DNA from: Gammaproteobacteria bacterium
Lineage (GTDB): Bacteria > Pseudomonadota > Gammaproteobacteria > QOAV01
Assembly (NCBI GenBank): GCA_027067235.1
Contig: JALXFQ010000196.1
Location: forward strand, 1-6,057
Direction: 5' to 3'
Length of the DNA: 6,057 bases
The position numbers and the translations under genes were made by a program. This document shows, in pieces, positions 1 to 5,402 of the stretch. Below the pieces are notes generated by a model. The model saw nothing but the letters and a program-made list of their open reading frames with translations, searched no databases and had not been told where the DNA came from. How positions within the stretch are numbered: the first letter of the stretch is position 1; each line of letters opens with the position of its first letter.

Positions 1-64
1 GTTTCAGGCCAACAATGAACCTTTCGCCCGCAGCGCAGCCTTACCAGAAACCAAGGTGACAAGC

Positions 65-880
65 ATGATCAAAACCTGCTGGATGCGAGCCGGCATCGTC
101 TTATTGCTGGTCGGTCTGTACCCGGATATAACCCGGGCCGCTCATATAGAGCCATTGTACACGCCATTGCCACTGGATGTGGGGCGGGGCTTCACCTTGT
201 CCGAAGTGCGCGAGGCCGTATCCGATTCACTGATCAATACCGGCTGGCGCAAGCAGCGGTCACAGGAAAACGAAATACGCGCGTATCGATCCAAGGGCCG
301 GCACAAGGGACAGATTGGCATTTCCTGGACCAGCCGCCTGATTACCTTTCGCTATCTGGGCAGCGAAGGCCTGAATGCAACGGATGTGGACGGCGTCGAA
401 TATATCCACGGGCTGTACAATATCTGGGTGCATGATCTGGAAAACGCGCTGAAGTTTCGCGTCAACCAGCTGGCGTCAGAGCACGAGCGTTATGGCGGCA
501 GGGCGCCGGTGAGTGAAGTCAGGATACACCCCCGCCGACGCAGGACCGCCATCATCAAGCACGGACCGTTGCCGGAAGTGCAGGAAATAAAACCGGAAGT
601 AGCGGCAACCCCGGTACAACCGCTGGACCAACCGGCGACGGAACAGGGCGCGCCGCCCCCGGGTGCTGTAGTGCAGGATGTGACGGTCAGGCCACAAACG
701 CGGAAAAGCAGGGTGCGCGTATCGAAACAACCGGCTCAGCATGCGCCCAGGCAGGATGTCGAAATTAAAACCGTGGAAACGCCCGCCAGCTCGAATGCCG
801 CCAGTAGCGAACGGCCGCCAGTGGATGCGAAACCGGCAAAACCGGCGCAGAGCAGGGATCTGGGTGAGTTGAAATGGTAA
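65..880 (+). CDS. Exported protein of unknown function with basic, proline-rich tail
   Basis: Function is not known. The 271-residue product starts with a Sec-type signal peptide (basic start, hydrophobic stretch about 10-18, likely cleavage near residues 25-26, ITRAA). Residues about 40-137 form one compact domain: a predicted helix (LSEVREAV), a GWR turn, short strands, then a GLYNIWVHDLE segment. From memory this resembles a small domain common in proteobacterial lipoproteins, with an N-terminal 'IRxAI...GW' and a late 'NYNxWVxNLD' motif. That match is by eye only. Residues about 138-271 are low-complexity and rich in Pro, Lys, Arg and Gln, probably disordered and possibly binding the cell wall or nucleic acid. 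I chose ATG at 65 rather than the in-frame GTG at 56, because AAGGTG at 53-58 is a good ribosome binding site 6 nt before it and the signal peptide then begins MIKT. No membrane segment follows the signal. The gene converges on the CDF gene 16 bp downstream. Confidence 0.75.
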   Translation: MIKTCWMRAGIVLLLVGLYPDITRAAHIEPLYTPLPLDVGRGFTLSEVREAVSDSLINTGWRKQRSQENEIRAYRSKGRHKGQIGISWTSRLITFRYLGSEGLNATDVDGVEYIHGLYNIWVHDLENALKFRVNQLASEHERYGGRAPVSEVRIHPRRRRTAIIKHGPLPEVQEIKPEVAATPVQPLDQPATEQGAPPPGAVVQDVTVRPQTRKSRVRVSKQPAQHAPRQDVEIKTVETPASSNAASSERPPVDAKPAKPAQSRDLGELKW

Positions 881-896
881 GCGGGAAAACCAGGGT

Positions 897-1508
897 CTAC
901 TGGCGCATTTCCAGCCGCGCCTGAACAATCACGCTCCAGGCCGATTTGACCACCAGCGACGCGATCAGCAGGCCAATAATGATGTCGGGCAGGCCGGAGC
1001 CGGTGCGGGTAACCAGCCAGGCCGCCAGCAATACGCCCAGATTTGCCGCCATGTCATTGCGCGAGCATATCCAGGTGGCGCGCATGTTGATATCGCCGTC
1101 GCGGTAACGGGTCAGCAGAACAAAGCAGATGGTGTTGGCGATCAGCGCCAGCAGGCCGAATATGCCCATGGTGTGGGCGTCGGGCAGTACGTCGCCGAGC
1201 AGCTTGCGAACGGCCTCGACGCCGATGCCCGCGCCCAGCGCCAGTTGAAACAGACCGCTGGTCATGGCCGCCCTGGCGCGCATGACGGTGGCCTTGCCCA
1301 GCGCATACAGGCCCAGTGCGTAAACCAGCGCATCGGCCAGCATGTCCAGCGAGTCCGCCAGCAGCGCGGTGGAATGACTCACCAGCCCGGCGCTGAATTC
1401 AGCCACGAACATGCCCGCATTGATGAGCAGAACGATGATGAGTATGCGCTTTTCCTGCGCATTGGCCTTGCTGACATCGCCGCAGCAGCTGTCGCCGCAT
1501 TCTGACAT
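897..1508 (-). CDS. Short cation diffusion facilitator (CDF) metal transporter
   Basis: Probably exports divalent metal ions from the cytoplasm by proton antiport, as known for CDF proteins. The 203-residue product has about six membrane helices (roughly 22-41, 45-68, 79-98, 112-132, 143-165, 172-195). The CDF signature is clear: N30/E37 in helix 1, HSTALLADSLDMLADA in helix 2 giving D55-xxx-D59, and WICSRNDMAAN in helix 5 giving C148-xxx-D152. The usual transport site uses H/D-xxx-D and H-xxx-D, so the helix-5 His is replaced by Cys (codon 1065-1067). The N-terminus SECGDSCCGD carries C4, C8 and C9, a likely metal-binding tip. The protein stops just after helix 6, so the cytoplasmic dimerisation domain typical of full-length CDFs of about 300 residues is missing. 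I recall similar short CDFs with a CSRND motif in other gammaproteobacteria, so this is probably a subfamily rather than a truncated gene. No strong ribosome binding site precedes the ATG. Substrate is unknown. Confidence 0.88.
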   Translation of the reverse strand: MSECGDSCCGDVSKANAQEKRILIIVLLINAGMFVAEFSAGLVSHSTALLADSLDMLADALVYALGLYALGKATVMRARAAMTSGLFQLALGAGIGVEAVRKLLGDVLPDAHTMGIFGLLALIANTICFVLLTRYRDGDINMRATWICSRNDMAANLGVLLAAWLVTRTGSGLPDIIIGLLIASLVVKSAWSVIVQARLEMRQ

Positions 1509-1542
1509 GGGGAATAATCCAAGTGTTTTTTTGTCTGGTTAA

Positions 1543-1700
1543 GGAACCCCTGACTGAATCGGATGAGGCGCAGGCTGAGGAAAAAGTGTTCCGATCTGTC
1601 GCGAAGTGAGTCGTAATAGTTGTTCTATTGCGGCGAACTTCGCGGCGGATCGGGGCGCTTTTAACCAGCGTGCGTCCATCCTGATTTAATCAGGGGTTCC
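1543..1700. mobile_element. MITE-like palindromic insertion with TTAA target duplication
   Basis: The segment begins GGAACCCCTGA (1543-1553) and ends with its exact reverse complement TCAGGGGTTCC (1690-1700). It is flanked by TTAA at 1539-1542 and 1701-1704, a likely 4 bp target duplication; since TTAA is itself a palindrome, the visible perfect repeat reads as 15 bp. The whole element folds on itself: the arms share CCGATC (1591-1596, and GATCGG on the other side), CGCGAAGT/ACTTCGCG and AATAG/CTATT (1615-1619/1625-1629) around a TTGTT loop whose centre coincides with the element's centre. A second small palindrome, CCTGATT-T-AATCAGG, sits at 1680-1694. There is no open frame of useful size, so it is non-autonomous. 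The structure fits a miniature inverted-repeat transposable element mobilised in trans; TTAA-type duplications occur with some IS5-like transposases, but the parent family cannot be named here. Confidence 0.85.
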
Positions 1701-1721
1701 TTAAAGATAGCATTGGCGCGG

Positions 1722-1750
1722 TAGAATCGCACGTCTCGGGATCAGGAGGA
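1722..1750 (+). promoter_or_regulatory. Candidate -10 box and strong ribosome binding site for hupE
   Basis: TAGAAT at 1722-1727 is one base from the sigma-70 -10 consensus and lies 28 bp before the GTG start. The matching -35 would fall on the right edge of the palindromic element and its TTAA (about 1697-1706), but no good hexamer is present there. AGGAGGA at 1744-1750 is a near-perfect Shine-Dalgarno sequence 5 nt before the GTG at 1756 and decides that start. The 51 bp between element and gene is too short for a cobalamin or nickel/cobalt riboswitch. Confidence 0.45.
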
Positions 1751-1755
1751 TATCT

Positions 1756-2352
1756 GTGAGCAATCATCAATCGAACCAGGCGCTGGCGGCATTTCTGGCG
1801 CTGGTGGTTTGCAACGCGGCATGGGCGCATGCCGGCGCGGGCATGAGCGGCGGGTTTGCCACGGGCTTCATGCATCCCCTGGGCGGTATGGATCACATGC
1901 TGGCCATGCTGGCGGTGGGCATGTGGGGCGCGCAACTGGGCGCGCCCGCTATCTGGCTGCTGCCGGTGGCTTTTCCCATGATTATGGCCATGGGCGGCGT
2001 GCTGGGCATCATCGGCGTTCCCGCGCCGCTGCCGGTGGAATACGGCATCGCATTTTCCGTTGTGGCGCTGGGCGCGGTGATTGCCTTTTATCTGCGCCCG
2101 CCGCTGTGGGCGGCTGTTTTGCTGGTGACGTTTTTTGCGCTGTTTCACGGTTACGCCCACGGCGCGGAACTGACGGACAAGAGCAACGCGCTGGCATACA
2201 GCATGGGCTTTGTCATCGCCACCGGCATGATTCATGTTGCGGGCATACTCATCGGCATGGTCACGCATTTGCCCCGGGGCATGACGCTGCTGCGAATGGG
2301 CGGCGCCCTGGTGACTCTGGCGGGCGTTTATCTGCTGGCGGGGCTGGCCTGA
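1756..2352 (+). CDS. hupE: HupE/UreJ-family nickel/cobalt permease
   Basis: Likely takes up nickel or cobalt across the inner membrane; HupE/UreJ members are secondary permeases often linked to NiFe hydrogenase or urease. The 198-residue product has an N-terminal signal-like segment that appears to end AAWA|HAG, leaving His25 at the mature N-terminus. About six hydrophobic helices follow. The family motif HPLGGMDHMLAMLAVG (residues 40-55, H40, D46, H47) is intact, as are FHGYAHGAE (130-138, H131, H135, E138) and a later His160 in GMIHVAG; these are the expected metal ligands. GTG at 1756 is the start, supported by AGGAGGA at 1744-1750. Length is normal for the family. It is first in a probable operon with a HupE-like gene 7 bp downstream, and is divergent from a CDF metal exporter gene. 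No hydrogenase or urease gene is visible, so the client enzyme, and whether the ion is Ni or Co, is unknown. Confidence 0.9.
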   Translation: MSNHQSNQALAAFLALVVCNAAWAHAGAGMSGGFATGFMHPLGGMDHMLAMLAVGMWGAQLGAPAIWLLPVAFPMIMAMGGVLGIIGVPAPLPVEYGIAFSVVALGAVIAFYLRPPLWAAVLLVTFFALFHGYAHGAELTDKSNALAYSMGFVIATGMIHVAGILIGMVTHLPRGMTLLRMGGALVTLAGVYLLAGLA

Positions 2353-2359
2353 CGACGGC

Positions 2360-2956
2360 ATGACCAATCGGTTTCCACAAGTTGGCGCGTTGGGTTTGCT
2401 GTGCGCCCTGGCGCCGGTTGGCGCGCAGGCGCACATGGGTTTCAGCCGCTTCGACGTGGTGGAAGGTGTGCTGAATCCGCTGCTGTCCATGAATACGCTG
2501 CTGTTGCCGGTGGTAACCGGTTTGTGGATTGCATTCTGCCGTGATCGTTTCGCTGCGCGGCTTTTGATCTTTACCCTGGCGGTTCTGGCCGGCGCGGTGG
2601 CCCAGGTTCAGGGTGTGGTCACGCCGGGCGCGGAAAGTATCGTTTTTGCCGTATTGATCGCCACCGGTCTGGCGGCGGTATTCGCCTGGTCAGCGCCGTT
2701 GTGGCTGGCCGCGCCCTGGCTGGCGCTGTCCGGCTGGTCGCTGGGGCAGTTGAACATGATAAAGGAAACCGGAACCCTGACAGACCCGCTATTGTTCGCG
2801 TTCGGCATCGCCGTGGGCAGCGGCTTGCTGGCGGTTTATTTCGCCGGCGTCGTTCGCGCCAGGCGGTTTTCCTGGCTGCCCATCGCCGGCCGGGTGCTGG
2901 CGAGCTGGATTACCGCGGCGGGTTTGATGGTGTGGGCGCTACAGACATTTCAATGA
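2360..2956 (+). CDS. Degenerate HupE/UreJ-like membrane protein lacking metal-binding histidines
   Basis: A 198-residue polytopic membrane protein, the same length as the preceding HupE and apparently a diverged paralogue. Both start with a signal-like segment ending Ala24 followed by His25 (here AQA|HMGF). The HupE motif region HPLGGMDHMLAMLAVGMW aligns with NPLLSMNTLLLPVVTGLW (residues 39-56): the first His becomes Asn, and Asp-His becomes Asn-Thr. The second motif FHGYAHG aligns with LSGWSLG (123-129), losing both His. Helix spacing and the conserved Pro and Gly are kept. This alignment is by eye and is my own inference. The frame is intact with normal composition, so the gene is not a decaying pseudogene. 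It starts 7 bp after the hupE stop with no clear ribosome binding site, suggesting translational coupling. Possible roles are a partner subunit or regulator of HupE, or transport of something other than Ni/Co. Confidence 0.7.
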   Translation: MTNRFPQVGALGLLCALAPVGAQAHMGFSRFDVVEGVLNPLLSMNTLLLPVVTGLWIAFCRDRFAARLLIFTLAVLAGAVAQVQGVVTPGAESIVFAVLIATGLAAVFAWSAPLWLAAPWLALSGWSLGQLNMIKETGTLTDPLLFAFGIAVGSGLLAVYFAGVVRARRFSWLPIAGRVLASWITAAGLMVWALQTFQ

Positions 2957-2986
2957 TGGCCCGAATCTGATTCAATTTCTCGACGC

Positions 2987-3184
2987 ATGAGCCACAAAAA
3001 AGTCATTATCATAGCGCTGTTGAGCCTGTTGTCCGCCTTGCTGATTTTTCTGGGAATACATGCTGCGTGGCTGTCAGCGACTCCTGTCGAAAACCCAGCG
3101 TATTACCGGCATATGGCCATGGTTGAATTTTATGGCGGCTGCGTTCTTTTCTTTGCGGTGACCTACGTGATTCTTAAGAAATAG
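2987..3184 (+). CDS. Small two-helix membrane protein
   Basis: I do not recognise this 65-residue protein. It has a basic start (MSHKK), a hydrophobic helix at about 6-28, a short loop (residues 29-43, ATPVENPAYYRH) probably on the periplasmic side, and a second helix at about 44-62 (FYGGCVLFFAVTYVIL) ending in KK. By the positive-inside rule both termini should be cytoplasmic. It lies 30 bp after the HupE-like gene in the same direction, so it is probably the last gene of the metal transport operon. No Shine-Dalgarno sequence is visible before ATG 2987, which weakens the start; no better in-frame start exists that keeps helix 1. Candidate ligands are His and Met residues around 42-45. It may be an accessory subunit of the upstream permeases, but this is inferred only from position. 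Confidence 0.6.
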   Translation: MSHKKVIIIALLSLLSALLIFLGIHAAWLSATPVENPAYYRHMAMVEFYGGCVLFFAVTYVILKK

Positions 3185-3198
3185 GTGTTCTGGTTTTC

Positions 3199-3223
3199 AA
3201 AGAATAATCTGCCGATTTTCTTG
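3199..3223. terminator. Possible weak bidirectional terminator hairpin
   Basis: Between the convergent ends of the small membrane protein gene (stop 3184) and the thioredoxin gene (stop 3225), AAGAA-T-AATC (3200-3209) can pair with GATT-TTCTT (3214-3222) around a TGCC loop, leaving one bulged base. The stem is AT-rich, giving short T runs on both strands. It is the only hairpin in the 40 bp gap, but it is weak and could be chance. Confidence 0.25.
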
Positions 3224-3224
3224 A

Positions 3225-3719
3225 TTACTCGTTTATCAGTTCTGTAATCGTCTGCGCAATTTCCGGCGCGGCCCAGTCGGTGCCGCCAAACAGGGTGTAG
3301 CGAATCTTGCCGGTCTTGTCGATGAGGAAATTGGCCGGAACCGCGAAGGCGTTCCAGGCGGCGATGGCGTCGCCCTCCGGGTTCAGCAGAATAGTGAATT
3401 CGGGTTTTACTTCGTTGACGAAGGCCTGAACCTCTTCCTTTGTTTCGCCCATGTCCACCGCCAGAATGTCAAACGGTTTGCCCTCGAACGATTTCAACAG
3501 TTTGTTCATGGACGGCATTTCCTTGCGGCAGGGGCCGCAATAGGTGGCCCAGAACTGCACCAGGACCACCTTGCCCCTGTCGTCGTTCAGATCATGGGTC
3601 TTGCCATCCAGTCCCTGCAACTTCAACGGAGGAGTGGGGCCGTCAAACGGCTTCAGATTGACGGCGAAAGCCGGCGCGGAAACAACCAGAGCAACGAGCA
3701 AAGCGATTATTTTTTTCAC
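3225..3719 (-). CDS. TlpA/ResA-like periplasmic thioredoxin-family protein
   Basis: A 164-residue exported thiol-disulfide protein of the TlpA/ResA/AhpC-TSA-like thioredoxin group. Residues 1-19 form a Sec signal peptide (KK start, cleavage likely after SAPAFA). The active site is WATYCGPCRKEMP with redox cysteines C61 and C64, followed by the typical EMP. The cis-proline loop is AVPANF (P128), and FLIDKTGKI continues the fold as in TlpA proteins. Members usually keep periplasmic cysteines reduced, for example for cytochrome c or copper-site maturation; the client here is unknown. The start is GTG at 3719; the upstream gene ends TGA at 3718-3716, so the two overlap as GTGA. The best ribosome binding site (AGGAACGG) is rather far upstream, which fits translational coupling. 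It is the second gene of a two-gene operon, and a cytochrome c gene lies divergently beyond. Confidence 0.9.
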   Translation of the reverse strand: MKKIIALLVALVVSAPAFAVNLKPFDGPTPPLKLQGLDGKTHDLNDDRGKVVLVQFWATYCGPCRKEMPSMNKLLKSFEGKPFDILAVDMGETKEEVQAFVNEVKPEFTILLNPEGDAIAAWNAFAVPANFLIDKTGKIRYTLFGGTDWAAPEIAQTITELINE

Positions 3720-4528
3720 GGTATCAATACCCCGTTCCTGTAATGAGTCAAAGTGTAAAGGCTGGCCTTGATAACCCCGGCAAGTTGCGCGGTTACCACG
3801 TCTTCCGCCAGATTGGAGTCTTCGCGGTTGTAAAAATAGCCGCGCACAGCGGGGATGATCATGGTCATTACCCGGCTGCCGCCTGCTTCCAGTTTTTTCT
3901 TCAGCAATGGCAGGCCCCAGCGGTTGGGGGTTCTTTCGCCTTCCAGTATCAGGATGGGGACGTCTGTCTTGCCCACCGCGTCAATATAAACGGGCGGTTT
4001 GCCCGGCTCCGGTGGTTTGGCGTTGAGGCGGGGAAACAGCATGATGATGCCGCCGAGTCCGTGGTTTTCCCCCTGGCTGTCCGCTTGCGGGTATTTTTCC
4101 TTCCATTTGGCGGCGCCGTTCAACGCCACCGCAGCGGCATTGCCGCCAGCAATCAAATAGACTTTCTTGCCGGTTTTGTTGTACGCATTTTCTATCACTT
4201 TCACAATATCGTCGCCGGAGATGCTCTTGATGCTGCTGGGCAGCTTGGGCAGCATGTAGGCGCTCAGCATGTCAGGCATCCAGGTCTCAATGCCGTCTTC
4301 CGCCAGCATGGAGGCGGTGCGTTCTTCGTTGGAACCGCCGCCCTGATCGCAGGCAAAACCGAGCAACATTTCATCGCCTTCGGCGATATAGTCGCGGATA
4401 TCCACTTCTGTATCATCGTTGAGCATGATGGTGATGGGTTCCATGGCCTGCGCCGCGCCGGCCATCAGGCCGGCTGCCACAAGCAGGGCGCGCAACAGCG
4501 GAATGGGGTGAAAGCTCATATCTGTCAT
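3716..4528 (-). CDS. Exported alpha/beta-hydrolase-like protein without clear catalytic triad
   Basis: The 270-residue product has an N-terminal signal peptide (hydrophobic at about 10-25, likely cleavage after GAAQA, residue 28), so it acts outside the cytoplasm. The order of elements suggests an alpha/beta hydrolase: strand EMLLGFACDQGGG (53-65), where an oxyanion loop is usual; strand-elbow-helix KVYLIAGGNAAAVAL (122-136), where the nucleophile Ser would be; PILILEGERTP (191-201), where the acidic residue lies; and MTMIIPAVRGYF (221-232), where the catalytic His is expected. Here the elbow holds Asn130 instead of Ser, and Arg229-Gly-Tyr replaces His-Gly. It may therefore be a non-enzymatic binding protein. 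C60 is its only cysteine. Two starts are possible: ATG 4528, or ATG 4519 (MSFHP, three codons later); neither has a good ribosome binding site. The gene overlaps the thioredoxin gene by 4 bp. I do not recognise a named family, and the fold assignment is by eye. Confidence 0.65.
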   Translation of the reverse strand: MTDMSFHPIPLLRALLVAAGLMAGAAQAMEPITIMLNDDTEVDIRDYIAEGDEMLLGFACDQGGGSNEERTASMLAEDGIETWMPDMLSAYMLPKLPSSIKSISGDDIVKVIENAYNKTGKKVYLIAGGNAAAVALNGAAKWKEKYPQADSQGENHGLGGIIMLFPRLNAKPPEPGKPPVYIDAVGKTDVPILILEGERTPNRWGLPLLKKKLEAGGSRVMTMIIPAVRGYFYNREDSNLAEDVVTAQLAGVIKASLYTLTHYRNGVLIP

Positions 4529-4544
4529 TGTATGATGTGTTCGC

Positions 4545-4591
4545 TGTGAATGATCGCTCTATTCGCGTCATTTGTGAATGGATGTTTCACA
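4545..4591. promoter_or_regulatory. Palindrome and direct repeat in divergent promoter region
   Basis: In the 120 bp between the hydrolase-like gene (-) and the cytochrome gene (+), TGTGAA (4573-4578) and TTCACA (4586-4591) form a perfect 6 bp inverted repeat with a 7 bp spacer. TGTGAATG also occurs at 4545-4552, giving a direct repeat 28 bp apart, close to a whole number of helical turns short of three. The half-sites resemble CRP/FNR-type TGTGA, but the spacing (TGTGA-N9-TCACA) is not the CRP spacing of N6. CATAAT (4601-4606) and TAATAT (4625-4630) are possible -10 boxes for the cytochrome gene, without convincing -35 partners. Confidence 0.35.
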
Positions 4592-4648
4592 GGAATGCTG
4601 CATAATAAGCAAATAACGAAAAGGTAATATACAGGCAATGCTGTCGTA

Positions 4649-5362
4649 ATGAAAACAATCAAGGGTTCGATGCGGAAAAATTCTGGTCTGGCGAGGCTGT
4701 TACGCAAGTCTCGCCGCCCGCTCATGGCCATAGGCATTTTGACTGCGGCGGGCGGGTTCTGTTTTCCTGCCGCGGCAAACGCCGATACTTTGCAGCAGGT
4801 CATGGCCAGAAAGCCGGATATTGTCCATGGCAAGAAAGTTTACCAGCTTTGCGCCACCTGTCATCTGAGTACCGGCTGGGGCAAAAAAGACGGCAGTTTC
4901 CCGGTGATCGCGGGCCAGCACCGCAATGTCATACTGAAAGAAATCGTGGATGTGCTCAGCCGCAAGCGCCAGAACCCCACCATGTACCCGTTTATCGACC
5001 CCAAACTGCTGGGCGGCTGGCAATCCATCGCGGATGTGGCGGCCTATGTCGACCAGTTGCCGCCAGACCCCGAGCCAGGCACAGGCAGTGGTGAGCATGT
5101 GGCGCTGGGGGCGAAGCTGTATGCGCAGAAGTGCGCGTCCTGTCATGGCCAGTTGGCCGAGGGCGTCAACGAAAAATTCTATCCGCGGCTGCAGGGGCAG
5201 CATTATGGCTACCTCAAGCGCGAACTGGAGTTTATCCAGGGCGGTTTTCGCAGGAACGCCGATCCGGCCATGATGGCGCAGTTAAAAACCCTGAGTCCGG
5301 AAGAAATCGACGCGGTGGCGGACTATCTGTCACGCCTGACAAACCACACAGGCGCCGACTAG
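4649..5362 (+). CDS. Diheme cytochrome c (c4-like)
   Basis: A periplasmic or membrane-attached electron carrier with two class I heme c domains. The 237-residue product has heme-binding motifs C68-A-T-C-H72 and C162-A-S-C-H166. Likely sixth ligands are Met112 (NPTMYPF) in domain 1 and Met208 or Met209 (ADPAMMAQL) in domain 2. Each domain shows the c4-type pattern: HGKKVYQLCATCH then PVIAGQH, and GAKLYAQKCASCHG then PRLQGQHYGYLK. Cytochrome c4 proteins pass electrons to terminal oxidases; that role is inferred. The signal peptide is long (about 45 residues, ending PAAANA) with a basic n-region containing SRRPLM. The start could be ATG 4649 or ATG 4670 (MRKNSG), the latter with AAGGG at 4661-4665; both keep the signal. 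It is monocistronic, divergent from the hydrolase/thioredoxin operon and convergent with yggS. Confidence 0.9.
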   Translation: MKTIKGSMRKNSGLARLLRKSRRPLMAIGILTAAGGFCFPAAANADTLQQVMARKPDIVHGKKVYQLCATCHLSTGWGKKDGSFPVIAGQHRNVILKEIVDVLSRKRQNPTMYPFIDPKLLGGWQSIADVAAYVDQLPPDPEPGTGSGEHVALGAKLYAQKCASCHGQLAEGVNEKFYPRLQGQHYGYLKRELEFIQGGFRRNADPAMMAQLKTLSPEEIDAVADYLSRLTNHTGAD

Positions 5363-5402
5363 CGGGATGTTGAAAAAGTCCTTCCCTGGATCTTTCAACC
5401 AC

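Noticed and set aside
3..59. Possible C-terminal end of an upstream gene, with TGA at 57-59 just before the first gene
   Set aside because: Only 18 codons are visible without a recognisable motif, and another frame is also open from the window edge, so it cannot be supported as a gene.
476..928. Open frame on the minus strand overlapping the tail of the first gene and the end of the CDF gene
   Set aside because: Arg/Phe/Pro-rich composition without any domain; it runs opposite the low-complexity coding tail of the 65-880 gene.
1509..1542. Promoter for the CDF gene made from TTAACC and GATTAT at 17 bp spacing
   Set aside because: The predicted transcription start would fall almost on the ATG, leaving no leader; the matches are also weak in this AT-rich stretch.
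1701..1755. Cobalamin or NiCo riboswitch ahead of hupE
   Set aside because: The space between the palindromic element and the start codon is only about 50 bp, too short for the known folds, and no conserved box is visible.
1690..2490. Long open frame on the minus strand, rich in His, Gln and Arg
   Set aside because: It lies opposite hupE and the HupE-like gene, has shadow-like composition (many His/Gln/Arg from reading GC-rich codons backwards), and hupE has clear family motifs and a strong ribosome binding site.
3743..4549. Long open frame on the plus strand, 268 codons
   Set aside because: It lies opposite the hydrolase-like gene, which has a signal peptide and ordered strand-helix pattern and overlaps the thioredoxin gene in operon fashion. 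The plus-strand product has no recognisable motif.
4573..4591. CRP binding site
   Set aside because: The half-sites match TGTGA/TCACA, but the spacer is 9 instead of 6 bases, so a standard CRP site is not supported.
4525..4833. Minus-strand frame spanning the intergenic region before the cytochrome gene
   Set aside because: It would overlap the start of the cytochrome c gene and occupy the divergent promoter region; no motif and no ribosome binding site.
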